This document shows positions 25,767 to 34,219 of a DNA stretch of 64,000 nucleotides, piece by piece; the stretch's first letter is position 1; each line of letters opens with the position of its first letter. The notes below the pieces were generated by a model. It saw only the letters and a list, made by a program, of their open reading frames with translations, was not told the DNA's origin and searched no databases. The position numbers were made by a program, and so were the translations under genes. The DNA comes from Burkholderia cepacia (GTDB lineage Bacteria > Pseudomonadota > Gammaproteobacteria > Burkholderiales > Burkholderiaceae), in NCBI RefSeq assembly GCF_001039005.1, contig NZ_LDWR01000011.1:372001-436000 (forward strand), read 5' to 3'.

Positions 25767-27532
25767 GACGCGTCGACCCGCTGCGCGAGACTGACCGTGA
25801 AGATGCCCATTTCATCGATCCGCTGGTCGAGCTTGCGGAAGCCCGCACGCGCGACGAGTTCGTCCATCTCCGCCTGCGAGCGGCGGCGCATCACCCAGGT
25901 CGCCTCGCCGCGGTGATTGTTCAGCGCCCGCGCGATGAATTCGAGCTGCGGATGCCACGGCTGCCCCGTATAGACGAGATAACCGCCCGGCGGTACGGCC
26001 TGTGCGAGCCCGCGCAGCGAGCGCTCGATCAGCGCGTTCTCGCCGAACAGTTCGTACAGGCCCGATACGATCGCCAGCGTCGGACGCGGCTCGAGCGTCG
26101 CGAGCGACGCTTCGTCGAACGCGTCGCCGCGCTCGAAGCGCGCGATCGGCTCCAGGCCGCGCTGCGCGATCAGCACGCGTCCGGCCTCGACGTTCGGCGG
26201 GCTGTAGTCGCGCAGCGTGATGTCGTCGGGCGCCGCGCCGTCGCGCTCGGCGGCCGTCGCGATCGCGTCGAGCACGTAGCGCCCGTGCCCAGCCGCGATA
26301 TCGACGATCCGCACCGGCGTGCCGTGGCCGCGCAGGCGGCCGATCGCCGTTCCGATCAGTTCCTGCAGATGCACCTTGCGCTGGCGGATACCGATCCAGC
26401 CCGGCGAATCGAGATACGTGCGATCGATCAGCGCGCCGACGCCGAGCCGGCCCTGCGCGCGGTTGCGATACACATAGTCGAGCGTCGAGCCCGAATCGAA
26501 GCCGAGCCGCAGCCCGAGCGCGATGCCGTCCGACAGCGCGCCGCCGGCCTTCAGGCCGGCCCGTGTGAGCGCCCAGTAAGCGCGCGCGAACACGTTCGCG
26601 GGAGGCCGGCCGAGCGCCGCGTATTCGTCGTGGAACGCGCCGCGCCGGTCGGCATCAGCGAGCGACACGCGCGGGCTCGGCGCATCGAACTCGCGCAGCA
26701 CGAAGGCGCGCAGCGGTGCGAGCGCCTGCGCGCGGTCGCGCTCGCCGAGCGTGTCGTGATAGAAGCCCGGCAGCACGATGCGCTCCTTGCGCGCCGCGCC
26801 GAGCCGTTCGAAGAAGCGGTCCTGCGGGCCGCGATGCACGACCCAGTCGGCGCCCGAGATCAGCAGTTGCGTCGGCACGGTGATCGCGGCCGCGTCGGCG
26901 ACGATCCGCTTCGCGGTGTCGTGCAGGTCGAGCAGCATGTTGACCGCGATCGGCCGCGTGATCAGCGGATCGGACGCGTAGCTCGCGATCCGCTCGGGGT
27001 CGTGCGTGAGGAATTTCGGCTTCACGTAGCTGTTCACGTAGAACAGCCCGCGCAGCTTGTGCATCAACCGCAGGCCAGGCCGCGCGAACGGCACGTAGAG
27101 CTTGATGTGGAAGGCCGGCGACGCGACGACGAGGCAGCGGATCGGGGGCGCGTAGTCGTGCGCCCAGCTGGCCGCGAGCACCGCGCCGACGCTCTGGGCA
27201 ACCACGGCCATGTCCTCGATCGCGATGCCGTGCGTGTCGCGGATATGCTCGACGAAGGTCTGCAGGTCGCGCACCGACGCGGCCGCGCTCGGGCTGTAGC
27301 CGCGCGCGCCGGGCGAGCGGCCGTGGCCGCGCGCATCCCACGCGAAAAACGCGAAATCGGGCAGGTCGAGCTCGTCGACGAGGTGCGCGACGCGCGCCGA
27401 ATGCTCGTGGCCGCGATGCAGCAGCACGATGGCGCTGCGGCAGCGCGGGCCGGTTGCGGGCCAGTGACGATAGAACAGCGTTTCGCCGTCGTGCGTGATG
27501 AAGTCGGCCTCACGGGCCGTGCGTGCGCTCAT
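25763..27532 (-). CDS. ynbC: Alpha/beta-hydrolase-methyltransferase fusion (YnbC-like)
   Basis: This 589-residue bifunctional protein matches E. coli YnbC in length and arrangement. Residues 1-290 are a lysophospholipase-like alpha/beta hydrolase: VLLHRGHEHSAR, FAFFAWDARGHGRSPGARG and a nucleophile elbow VAQSVGAV, where the first Gly of GxSxG is Ala. Later segments are SGADWVVHRG and LPGFYHDTLGE, with catalytic Asp and His candidates. Residues 300-585 resemble a SAM-dependent methyltransferase, with VRIVDIAAGHGRYVLDA as the SAM loop. The start overlaps no other gene and its end overlaps the YnbD start by 4 bp. Membrane-lipid remodelling is the likely role. Confidence 0.82.
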   Translation of the reverse strand: MSARTAREADFITHDGETLFYRHWPATGPRCRSAIVLLHRGHEHSARVAHLVDELDLPDFAFFAWDARGHGRSPGARGYSPSAAASVRDLQTFVEHIRDTHGIAIEDMAVVAQSVGAVLAASWAHDYAPPIRCLVVASPAFHIKLYVPFARPGLRLMHKLRGLFYVNSYVKPKFLTHDPERIASYASDPLITRPIAVNMLLDLHDTAKRIVADAAAITVPTQLLISGADWVVHRGPQDRFFERLGAARKERIVLPGFYHDTLGERDRAQALAPLRAFVLREFDAPSPRVSLADADRRGAFHDEYAALGRPPANVFARAYWALTRAGLKAGGALSDGIALGLRLGFDSGSTLDYVYRNRAQGRLGVGALIDRTYLDSPGWIGIRQRKVHLQELIGTAIGRLRGHGTPVRIVDIAAGHGRYVLDAIATAAERDGAAPDDITLRDYSPPNVEAGRVLIAQRGLEPIARFERGDAFDEASLATLEPRPTLAIVSGLYELFGENALIERSLRGLAQAVPPGGYLVYTGQPWHPQLEFIARALNNHRGEATWVMRRRSQAEMDELVARAGFRKLDQRIDEMGIFTVSLAQRVDAS

Positions 27533-27591
27533 GCGATCTCTCTCGTTTCGTTATTCGAATCATGTGGCGCCGCCCTCCGGCGCCTCGTCGG

Positions 27592-28197
27592 TCAACCGCC
27601 CTTTTCGGCGATGCCGGCCTGCACGCGCCGCACCACCGTGACGATCGACAGCACGATCAGCAGGCGCCACAGCCACGCGGCGACGCTGCCGACCGGCAAA
27701 CCGAAGCCGATCCACAGCGCGAACGCGCCCAGGGCCAGCGCGCGGTCGCTCTTGCCGAACGGGCCGTCGTAACGACGGCTCGCGCCGACGAGCGGTCCGA
27801 TCAGCCCCGCGCATTCGACGATGACCGCCGTCAGCGCGAACAGCCAGACGTCCGCCGGAGCGAACGCGGAAATCGCGAGGAACGGCAGCACGAGCGCGAC
27901 ATCGGACACGATGTCGCCCAGCTCGTTCAGGTAGGCGCCGAGCGTGCTCTTCTGCCCGTGCTCGCGCGCGAGCATCCCGTCGATCGCGTTGAGCGCCATC
28001 CGCGCGAACAGCCACAGCGGAATCAGCAGGAACAGCGCGCGGGCGAACACGCCGAGCCCGGCGAGCGCGCCGACGACGATCGAGCCGCCGGCCGCGAACA
28101 GCGTGACCTGGTTGGCGGTGACGCCGCGCTCGGCGAGCGAATTCGCGAACGGGCGCAGACGGTCCTGGAATTTGGGTTTGAGTGCGTAGAGGCTCAT
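27592..28197 (-). CDS. ynbA: CDP-alcohol phosphatidyltransferase-like protein (YnbA-like)
   Basis: This 201-residue membrane protein has about six helices. It carries a CDP-alcohol phosphotransferase signature at residues 70-99: NAIDGMLAREHG, then GAYLNELGDIVSD. Two of the usual Asp residues are Asn (Asn70 for the first, Asn91 for the third), while Asp73, Asp95, the Gly-x2-Ala-Arg core and Asp99 remain. From memory E. coli YnbA shows a similar pattern, so the change may define the subfamily. It would condense a CDP-activated lipid with an unknown alcohol. It is the first minus-strand gene of the cluster. Confidence 0.83.
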   Translation of the reverse strand: MSLYALKPKFQDRLRPFANSLAERGVTANQVTLFAAGGSIVVGALAGLGVFARALFLLIPLWLFARMALNAIDGMLAREHGQKSTLGAYLNELGDIVSDVALVLPFLAISAFAPADVWLFALTAVIVECAGLIGPLVGASRRYDGPFGKSDRALALGAFALWIGFGLPVGSVAAWLWRLLIVLSIVTVVRRVQAGIAEKGG

Positions 28198-28647
28198 CGT
28201 TTCGTATTCGTATTATTCGCGCGGCACAGTCGGACACGTTTCCCGCCACCCTGCTCCGGGCGGCGAAACGGCCTTCGTCGGCCTTCAATGGAAGGCCCTC
28301 ATCGTCGCCGAGTGGCCCCGATGCGTCAAGCATGCACCCGTGGCGCCAATCTGGCGTTTTTTACGGAAACTCGCGATAATCCGCTGGCCCGATCGCAGCG
28401 AGATCCATTCGAACTGCAAACGGGCACTCGTGCAACAGCCGATTATCCCGCCGCCGACCGGCGCATTCGCCGCGACGCAACAGCGTGTGACGGCGAACCG
28501 TCCGATTATCGCGGACCTGCGACAGGCAGCCACGAATTTGAAAAAATTTAAACAAGGGCCGTCCGGCGCGCATCCTGCCGCGCCGGCATTCCGGGGCCCC
28601 ACCCGCCGCACATGCGGCCGGGCACGCAGGCAGGAGGCGCAGCGCCG
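28198..28647. promoter_or_regulatory. Divergent control region of the ynb-like cluster
   Basis: A 450-bp gap separates the minus-strand ynbA/C/D genes from the plus-strand plsC/ynbB genes. The heptamer GATTATC occurs at 28441-28447 and 28504-28510, and in inverted form at 28375-28381, spaced 66 and 63 bp apart. An A/T-rich segment at 28536-28555 (TTTGAAAAAATTTAAACAAG) is a promoter candidate for plsC. No coding frame is convincing here. Confidence 0.4.
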
Positions 28648-29280
28648 ATGAACATTCTCAACGTCTGGCAGCGCGACTTCCTGCTGTCCATCGTGCGGCT
28701 TGTCGCCGGCGCGTATCCGGTCTGGCATCAGGCGCCGCCGTCACCGACGCAGAAGATCTACTTCTCGAACCATACGAGCCACATCGACACGCTCGCGATC
28801 CTCGCCGCGCTGCCGCGCAACGTGCGCGCGGTCGTGCGGCCGGTCGCCGCGCGCGACTACTGGGACAGCAGCGACATGAAGCGCCACATCGCGCAGAAAC
28901 TGCTGAACGTCGTGCTGATCGACCGCCACCGTGAGTCCGGCGGCGACCCGCTCGAACCCGTGCGCGACGCGCTGCGGCAAGGCCACTCGATCATCATCTT
29001 CCCGGAAGGCACGCGCGGCGCCGACGTGCTTCCGCAGCCGTTCAAGAGCGGGCTGTTCCATCTCGCGACCGAGTTCCCGAACGTCGCGCTCGCGCCCGTC
29101 TACCTCGAGAACCTGCAGCGCATCATGCCGAAGGGCGCGATCTGGCCCGTGCCGCTGATCTGCAAGGTGCACTTCGGCGCGAACGAAGCGCTCGGCGACC
29201 AGGAAGAAAAACCGACGTTCCTCGCCCGCATGCACGACGCGGTCGTCGCGCTCGCGCCGCCGCAGCGGCCGGCCGGCTGA
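28648..29280 (+). CDS. PlsC-type 1-acyl-glycerophosphate acyltransferase
   Basis: This 210-residue acyltransferase acylates a lysophospholipid at the inner membrane. The catalytic NHTSHID (His42, Asp47) and the substrate-binding FPEGTR (residues 118-123) are intact. VVRPVAARDYW and LAPVYLENLQR are further family blocks. A CAGGAGG ribosome site precedes the ATG. It is followed 35 bp later by the CDP-diacylglycerol synthase-like gene, making a two-gene operon that could feed CDP-diacylglycerol into the divergent YnbA-like enzyme. Confidence 0.9.
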   Translation: MNILNVWQRDFLLSIVRLVAGAYPVWHQAPPSPTQKIYFSNHTSHIDTLAILAALPRNVRAVVRPVAARDYWDSSDMKRHIAQKLLNVVLIDRHRESGGDPLEPVRDALRQGHSIIIFPEGTRGADVLPQPFKSGLFHLATEFPNVALAPVYLENLQRIMPKGAIWPVPLICKVHFGANEALGDQEEKPTFLARMHDAVVALAPPQRPAG

Positions 29281-29315
29281 ACGCGGCGCCCTCCTTTCCT
29301 TTTCCGGATATCTCC

Positions 29316-30245
29316 ATGCGAACTCTCTTCTGGGAACTGGTCGCGGGCGTCACGGGCGTGCTCGTCGTCGCCACCGTGATCGGTGCGATCCTCGGCGCGC
29401 GCAGCGGCGGCACGAGCTCGACCATCGTCAACCTGAACCAGCGCATCCGCGCGTGGTGGGCGATGATCGCGATCATGGCCATCGCGATCGGCCTCGGCAA
29501 CAACGTCACGTATTTCGTGTTCGCGCTGCTGTCGTACCTGACGCTGCGCGAATTCATCACGCTCACGCCGACGACCGCAAGCGACCATACGACGCTCTTC
29601 ATCGCATTCTTCGTCGCGATCCCCGTGCAGTACCTGCTGCTCGGGATCAACTGGTACGGGATGTATTCGATCTTCGTGCCCGTGCACCTGTTCTTCGCGA
29701 TGTCGCTCGTGTCCGCGCTCACGCAGGACACGCGCGAATTCCTGAGCCGCAACGCGAAGATCAACTGGGCGCTGATGGTGTGCGTGTACGGGCTGAGCCA
29801 CGCGCCGGCCGTGCTGATCCTCGACATTCCGCACTACACCGGGCAGAACGCGCTGCTGCTGTTCTTCTTCCTGGTCGTCGTGCAGATCAGCGACGTGCTG
29901 CAGTACGTCGTCGGCAAGCTGTTCGGACGCCGCAAGATCGCGCCGCAGCTATCGCCGTCGAAGACGATCGAAGGCTTCATCGGCGGCGGCCTGCTCGCGA
30001 CGCTGTGCGGCGCGTCGCTGTATCGCGTGACGCCGTTCAGCTTCGGCGCGGCGTTCGGGATCTCGCTCGCGATCGTGATCGCGGGTTTCGTCGGCGGGCT
30101 CGTGCTGTCGGCCGTCAAGCGCTCGCTCGGCACGAAGGACTGGGGCTCGATGATCGCGGGCCACGGCGGCATGCTCGATCGCGTCGACTCGATCTGCTTC
30201 GCCGCGCCCGTGTTCTTCCACCTCGTGCGCTACCTGTACGTGTGA
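29316..30245 (+). CDS. ynbB: CDP-diglyceride synthase-like protein (YnbB-like)
   Basis: This 309-residue integral membrane protein makes CDP-diacylglycerol from phosphatidate and CTP. It has about eight hydrophobic segments. The C-terminal signature SAVKRSLGTKDWGSMIAGHGGMLDR fits the CdsA consensus, including KR, KD, HGG and DR. The motif SPSKTIEGFIGG precedes it. Genomic context with YnbA-, YnbC- and YnbD-like genes favours YnbB over housekeeping CdsA. Confidence 0.88.
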   Translation: MRTLFWELVAGVTGVLVVATVIGAILGARSGGTSSTIVNLNQRIRAWWAMIAIMAIAIGLGNNVTYFVFALLSYLTLREFITLTPTTASDHTTLFIAFFVAIPVQYLLLGINWYGMYSIFVPVHLFFAMSLVSALTQDTREFLSRNAKINWALMVCVYGLSHAPAVLILDIPHYTGQNALLLFFFLVVVQISDVLQYVVGKLFGRRKIAPQLSPSKTIEGFIGGGLLATLCGASLYRVTPFSFGAAFGISLAIVIAGFVGGLVLSAVKRSLGTKDWGSMIAGHGGMLDRVDSICFAAPVFFHLVRYLYV

Positions 30246-30249
30246 TGCG

Positions 30250-30270
30250 CGGGCGGCGCAACGCCGCCCG
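30250..30270. terminator. Hairpin terminator after ynbB
   Basis: A perfect 9-bp stem, CGGGCGGCG and CGCCGCCCG, closes on CAA and is followed by TT. It lies between the convergent ynbB and 30288 genes, so it could act in both directions. Confidence 0.55.
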
Positions 30271-30287
30271 TTCCCGCGCGCGAACGC

Positions 30288-31112
30288 TCAATACCCTTCG
30301 CGCAGCGCCTTCGGCACGATGTAGCGGCCGCGCGACGCATCGAACTTCACCGTGTAGCGCGCGTGGAGGTCCTTGTCGCCGCGCGTGCCCGTTTCCGTGA
30401 CCGTCAGCGGATAAACGTCGCCGGTGCCTGTCGTGTCGGGCACGATCGTGAACGTGCGGCTCTCGCAATGCGACTTCGCGTTCCCGCAATCGAGCGATCC
30501 CGCATTGTCGAGCGTCTCGTTGATGCGCGGCGCCGCCTCGACGATCCCATTGCCGAGCGGCAACCAGATCGACCGGCTCGCCTGCGTGTAGCCCTGCAGC
30601 GTGATCCCGTCGCCGATGACGAACCCGAACAGATGCGGGCCGAGCCGCTCGATGCGCACCGTGCCCGGTTCGCCGCGCTTGCCCGATTCGATGCCGGTTT
30701 TCTTCACGACCGGCTCGAGCGTCTTGCCGTCCGCCGCCGGCTTCAGCACGTACAGGTCGATTGTGCCGGCCGTGCCGTCCGAATCCATCCCTGGCATCCC
30801 GTTCTGCACGGCTGCTTCGGTTTCACCGCACATCGCGAGCAGCGTGCGCGGGCCGTCCGCAGTCGCCACGCGCAGCGATCCGCACGGCGCATAGATGAAA
30901 TCGTCGGCGTCCGCCTGCCAGCCCTTGCGATCCGCGCGCCACTTGCCGTAGCTGTCGTGAATGAACGTCTGCAGCTGACGGTCGGCAGGGATCGAATCGG
31001 CCGCGTAGACGGGCGACAACGCGGAAAGTGCCGTGAGCACCGCGAGCGCGCCAAGTACGGCGAGCGAAGCCGCAATCGGCTTGAGACGTTTGTTCCGGTG
31101 CGGGACAGTCAT
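30288..31112 (-). CDS. Secreted protein of unknown function
   Basis: This is a 274-residue protein with a signal peptide (MTVPHRNKRLKPIAASLAVL to ALSPVYAADS, cleavage near residue 38). The mature part starts ADRQLQTFIHDSYGKWRADRKGW and contains four or more cysteines (CGSLRV, MCGETE, DCGNAKSHC), suggesting disulphides in the periplasm. I do not recognise the family. An in-frame ATG 57 bp upstream would bury the signal peptide and is rejected. It follows another exported gene by 61 bp and is probably in its operon. Confidence 0.7.
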   Translation of the reverse strand: MTVPHRNKRLKPIAASLAVLGALAVLTALSALSPVYAADSIPADRQLQTFIHDSYGKWRADRKGWQADADDFIYAPCGSLRVATADGPRTLLAMCGETEAAVQNGMPGMDSDGTAGTIDLYVLKPAADGKTLEPVVKKTGIESGKRGEPGTVRIERLGPHLFGFVIGDGITLQGYTQASRSIWLPLGNGIVEAAPRINETLDNAGSLDCGNAKSHCESRTFTIVPDTTGTGDVYPLTVTETGTRGDKDLHARYTVKFDASRGRYIVPKALREGY

Positions 31113-31173
31113 GACGTGGTTCGATTCGGTTGGATTGGCACGGCGTGCGGCGGGTGGTAACCGGTGCACGCGA

Positions 31174-31938
31174 TCAGGGTTGCCGGGGCGCGATGCCGGT
31201 GCCGTCCGGCTTCAGGCGTGCGGTTTGCACCCACCCTTCGGCGCTGCCGCGCGTGCGCGAATTCAGATAGACGACCGACGTGAAACGGCCGTATTCGGCC
31301 CGCGCATCGACGCGGTCGTGCTCGACGATGAACAGCCCGTCGATCCGGCAGGCGTCGTCCGGCGCGGAAAAGAACGGCAGACGCCCCTTGCCGGTCACGA
31401 CGCGCCCCGCGTCGCTGCCCATCACGACATCGCCCTGCGCTTGCGCGCGGCGGTTCAGCGCGTCGCAATCGACGGCGCTGTGCGCGGGCGCGGCCGGCGT
31501 GGCCGGCGCCGCACACGCCGACACGAAGCGCGACAGCGCGCGCCGGTCGATCGCCAGCACGTCCGGCCGGTCGGGATCGCGCGTGATGTCGAGCGCGCGC
31601 ATCGCATGCGTATCGAGCGTCACCCAGCCGATCGTCGCCTCCTGGTTGGGCGTGCCCGGATGATCGGGCGTGACGAACAGGCGGACGCGGTAGACGTCGC
31701 CATCACGCTCGTCCACGTCGGCACGGATCGCACGCCGGTCCATCGCGGTCTGCCGCAGCGCCGGCACGATCAGCTGCGTCAATTGCTCGCTGCATGACGC
31801 CGGCGGCGCGGCGACGGCCGGCTGCGCAGCCACCGCGCCCAGACACGCCAGCGCGACGCGCGCGGCGACGGCCGCGAACCGGCGCCGCCGCACGGCCTCG
31901 CCATTCGCGCCGGCCGGCGTTACGATCTCGTTCTTCAT
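31174..31938 (-). CDS. Exported protein of unknown function
   Basis: This 254-residue protein has an Arg-rich n-region (VRRRRFAAVAARVALACLG) and a signal peptide ending AQPAVAAPP near residue 44. The mature domain has segments VYRVRLFVTPDHPGTPNQEATIGWV and CRIDGLFIVEHDRVDARAEYGRF. It contains four cysteines and a proline/alanine hinge at about residue 140. No family is recognised. It is upstream of the secreted gene at 30288 and divergent from the LuxR regulator, which may control both. Confidence 0.68.
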   Translation of the reverse strand: MKNEIVTPAGANGEAVRRRRFAAVAARVALACLGAVAAQPAVAAPPASCSEQLTQLIVPALRQTAMDRRAIRADVDERDGDVYRVRLFVTPDHPGTPNQEATIGWVTLDTHAMRALDITRDPDRPDVLAIDRRALSRFVSACAAPATPAAPAHSAVDCDALNRRAQAQGDVVMGSDAGRVVTGKGRLPFFSAPDDACRIDGLFIVEHDRVDARAEYGRFTSVVYLNSRTRGSAEGWVQTARLKPDGTGIAPRQP

Positions 31939-32059
31939 TCCAGGATCCGGTGATGCGCGCGGCCCCTGCCGCGCGTGCGGAAACGTGCCCGCGAGCCCGT
32001 AGCGTACACGCACCGCGCGGCATCGCAAACGCATCGGCCGGCCCGACACGGACACACGC

Positions 32060-32857
32060 ATGAACCTCACGTTGCAGGACGTCGCATGGCACCGGTCGGT
32101 CGGACGGCTCATCGAGTCGCTCGACCAGCCGGGCTTCTGGCTGTCGCTGATCCGGCTGATCGAGGAATACGTCGAGGTCGACAGCTGGGTCGCGCTGATG
32201 TTCGGCGACGACCGCCCGCAGGTGTTCGCCGAATGCCCGTACGAAGGCGGCGGCCCCGACCCGCTGTACCGCGACTACGTGCAGGGCCTGTACCTGCTGG
32301 ACCCGTTCTACATCGCGAACCGCGACGCGCCGAAGAGCGGCCTGTTCCGGCTGTCCGACGTCGCGCCCGAGTGCTTTCGCGACACCGAGTACTACACGCT
32401 CTATTTCACGCACAACGTCGTCGAGGACGAGGTGCAGTTCAACGTCGTGCTCGACGACACGCGCACGCTGTGCCTGTCGCTCGGCAGCAAGCGGCGTTTC
32501 AGCCCGGAACAGGTCGCCTTGCTCGACCTGGTGCGCCCCTGGGTGGCCGGACTGATGCGCCAGCGTCTCGCGTACGAGCGCACGCCCGCCGAACCCGCAC
32601 CGCCGCGCCGGGCCGGTGCCGGCGCGCAGGACGGCTTCGAGCACGCGATGGCGCGGCTCGGCACGCCGCTCACCGCGCGCGAGCTCGACGTGATCCGGCT
32701 GATCCTGAGCGGCCGCTCGAACAAGGAAGTCGCGAACAAGCTGGCGATTTCGGCGGAAACGGTCAAGGTGCACCGGCGCAACATCTACGCGAAGCTCGCG
32801 ATCAATTCGCAGTCGGAGCTGTTTTCGCTGTTCCTGAAGGCGCAGACCGATGCGTGA
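32060..32857 (+). CDS. LuxR-family transcriptional regulator
   Basis: This 265-residue regulator has a C-terminal LuxR-type helix-turn-helix at about residues 200-260 (LTARELDVIRLILSGRSNKEVANKLAISAETVKVHRRNIYAKL). The N-terminal 170 residues are a sensory domain (YVEVDSWVALMFGDDRPQVFAECPYEGG) without the receiver Asp set, so this is not a response regulator. It does not show clear acyl-homoserine-lactone-binding residues. The divergent exported gene is 121 bp away. A hairpin overlaps the stop codon. Confidence 0.85.
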   Translation: MNLTLQDVAWHRSVGRLIESLDQPGFWLSLIRLIEEYVEVDSWVALMFGDDRPQVFAECPYEGGGPDPLYRDYVQGLYLLDPFYIANRDAPKSGLFRLSDVAPECFRDTEYYTLYFTHNVVEDEVQFNVVLDDTRTLCLSLGSKRRFSPEQVALLDLVRPWVAGLMRQRLAYERTPAEPAPPRRAGAGAQDGFEHAMARLGTPLTARELDVIRLILSGRSNKEVANKLAISAETVKVHRRNIYAKLAINSQSELFSLFLKAQTDA

Positions 32858-32878
32858 TGCGGGGCGCCGCCGCATCAC
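32854..32878 (+). terminator. Hairpin at the LuxR gene stop codon
   Basis: A 9-bp perfect stem, GTGATGCGG (32854-32862) with CCGCATCAC (32870-32878), includes the TGA stop. No T-run follows, so termination is probable but unproven. Confidence 0.45.
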
Positions 32879-32985
32879 GGCTTCGACGCGCGCATCGCGC
32901 GCCAGGACGTGCGACTGTCGCGAGTTCAATACCCCCGACGGGTTAACGCGTCAGCGGGATAGGAAACCGCAGTGATCGGCGCATA

Positions 32986-33000
32986 CTAGGCCCTGTTTCC
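32986..33000. repeat. Remnant resembling the end of the bcs palindromic element
   Basis: The sequence CTAGGCCCTGTTTCC matches the left terminus of the 14.6-kb element (CTAG followed by GGTCTGTTTCC) at 13 of 15 positions, including the CTAG. It lacks the CCATATGG extension. It lies 48 bp upstream of the nitrilase-family gene, outside any coding frame. Confidence 0.35.
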
Positions 33001-33048
33001 AACCGCTCCGCCGCGTGCCGCGACGGGCCACTGCCACCGAATTCGCCC

Positions 33049-33870
33049 ATGAAACTGAAGCTCGACATCGTCCAGCTCGCCGGCCGCGACGGCGACACGC
33101 ACTACAACCTGCAGCGCACGCTGGATGCGATCGCGACCTGCGCGCCCGGCACCGACATCGTGATGTTTCCGGAAGCGCAGCTCACCGGCTTCCTCGATCC
33201 GTCCAATCTCGCCGAAGTGGCCGAGCCGCTCGACGGCCCGAGCATCGCTGCGGTCATCGCGGCCGCGCGGGCGCGCGACGTCGCCGTCGTGGTCGGTCTG
33301 ATCGAGAACGATGGCGGGCGCTTCTACAACACGACCGTGTTCGTCACGCCGGACGGCATCGCGCTGCGCTATCGCAAGACGCATCTGTGGGTGAGCGAGC
33401 ACGGCGTCGTGCTGCCCGGCGATCGTTACGCGACCGTCGAATGGCGCGGCGTGCGGATCGGCCTGCTGATCTGCTACGACAGCGAATTCCCGGAAACCGG
33501 CCGCGCACTCGCCGCGCTCGGCGCGCAGCTGATCCTCGTGACCGACGGCAACATGGAGCCGTACCGCTATGTCCACCGCACGTCGGCATCGGCGCGCGCG
33601 ATGGAGAACCAGGTGTTCGCGGTGGTCGCCAACCGCGTCGGCGACAGCGCGCACGACGTCGTGTTCGCGGGCGGCAGCCTCGCGGTCGATCCGTTCGGCA
33701 ACGTGATCTTCGAAGCCGGCAACACCGAATCGCGTCACGCGGTCGAACTCGATCTCGACCAGATCGCCGCGTCGCGCGCGGTCTACGACTATCGAAAGGA
33801 TCAGCGCCTGCACCTCGCCGGCGAACGCATCGAGCACGCGGACGGACGCCGCGAACTGCTGATTCCATAA
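33049..33870 (+). CDS. Carbon-nitrogen hydrolase (nitrilase superfamily)
   Basis: This 273-residue cytoplasmic amidase-like enzyme has the complete Glu-Lys-Cys triad: Glu in IVMFPEAQLTGF (about residue 43), Lys in LRYRKTHLWVSE (about 111) and Cys in GLLICYDSEFPE (about 144). A second Glu in SEHGVVLPGD-like context is consistent with the superfamily. The substrate cannot be assigned. The next plus-strand gene is far away, so it is probably monocistronic. Confidence 0.88.
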   Translation: MKLKLDIVQLAGRDGDTHYNLQRTLDAIATCAPGTDIVMFPEAQLTGFLDPSNLAEVAEPLDGPSIAAVIAAARARDVAVVVGLIENDGGRFYNTTVFVTPDGIALRYRKTHLWVSEHGVVLPGDRYATVEWRGVRIGLLICYDSEFPETGRALAALGAQLILVTDGNMEPYRYVHRTSASARAMENQVFAVVANRVGDSAHDVVFAGGSLAVDPFGNVIFEAGNTESRHAVELDLDQIAASRAVYDYRKDQRLHLAGERIEHADGRRELLIP

Positions 33871-33904
33871 GCGCCTGCCCGGCTCCTGGCGTCGACGCCG
33901 TTCG

Positions 33905-34219
33905 TCACGCCGGGTCGGGCACGTCGATCGCCAGCAGCGCCGAACTGACCGACTTGCCGTGCGCATCGAGCGCAAGCGAGCGCGTCACGCCGCCGCCGAG
34001 CGCGTCGCGCAGCACGAAATTGAACGCGGCGAGCGCCGGCAACTCGTAACGCACGACGTCGCCGTGCACGATGCCCGCGAGCCATGCCTTCACCGCATCC
34101 GCATCCAGATGCGCGCGCAGATGGTCGTAATGTCGCGGATCGCGGCAGATGACCGATACGTTCAGCGTATTGCCCTTGTCGCCGGTGCGCGCATGCGCGA
34201 GTTCACGCAGTTGCATCAT
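33905..34219 (-). CDS. AtuA C-terminal-domain protein (small subunit)
   Basis: This 104-residue protein beginning MMQLRELAHARTGDKGNTLNVSVICRD matches the domain found at the C-terminus of AtuA-family proteins of acyclic terpene utilisation. Here it is a separate gene whose ATG overlaps the stop of the AtuA-like gene by 4 bp. The two products probably form one complex. Function in this organism is unknown. Confidence 0.75.
   Translation of the reverse strand: MMQLRELAHARTGDKGNTLNVSVICRDPRHYDHLRAHLDADAVKAWLAGIVHGDVVRYELPALAAFNFVLRDALGGGVTRSLALDAHGKSVSSALLAIDVPDPA

Noticed and set aside
33905-34219. Frameshifted C-terminus of the AtuA gene (pseudogene)
   Set aside because: The second gene has its own ATG in an ATGA overlap and an intact family domain, so a natural split is more likely than a sequencing or mutational frameshift.
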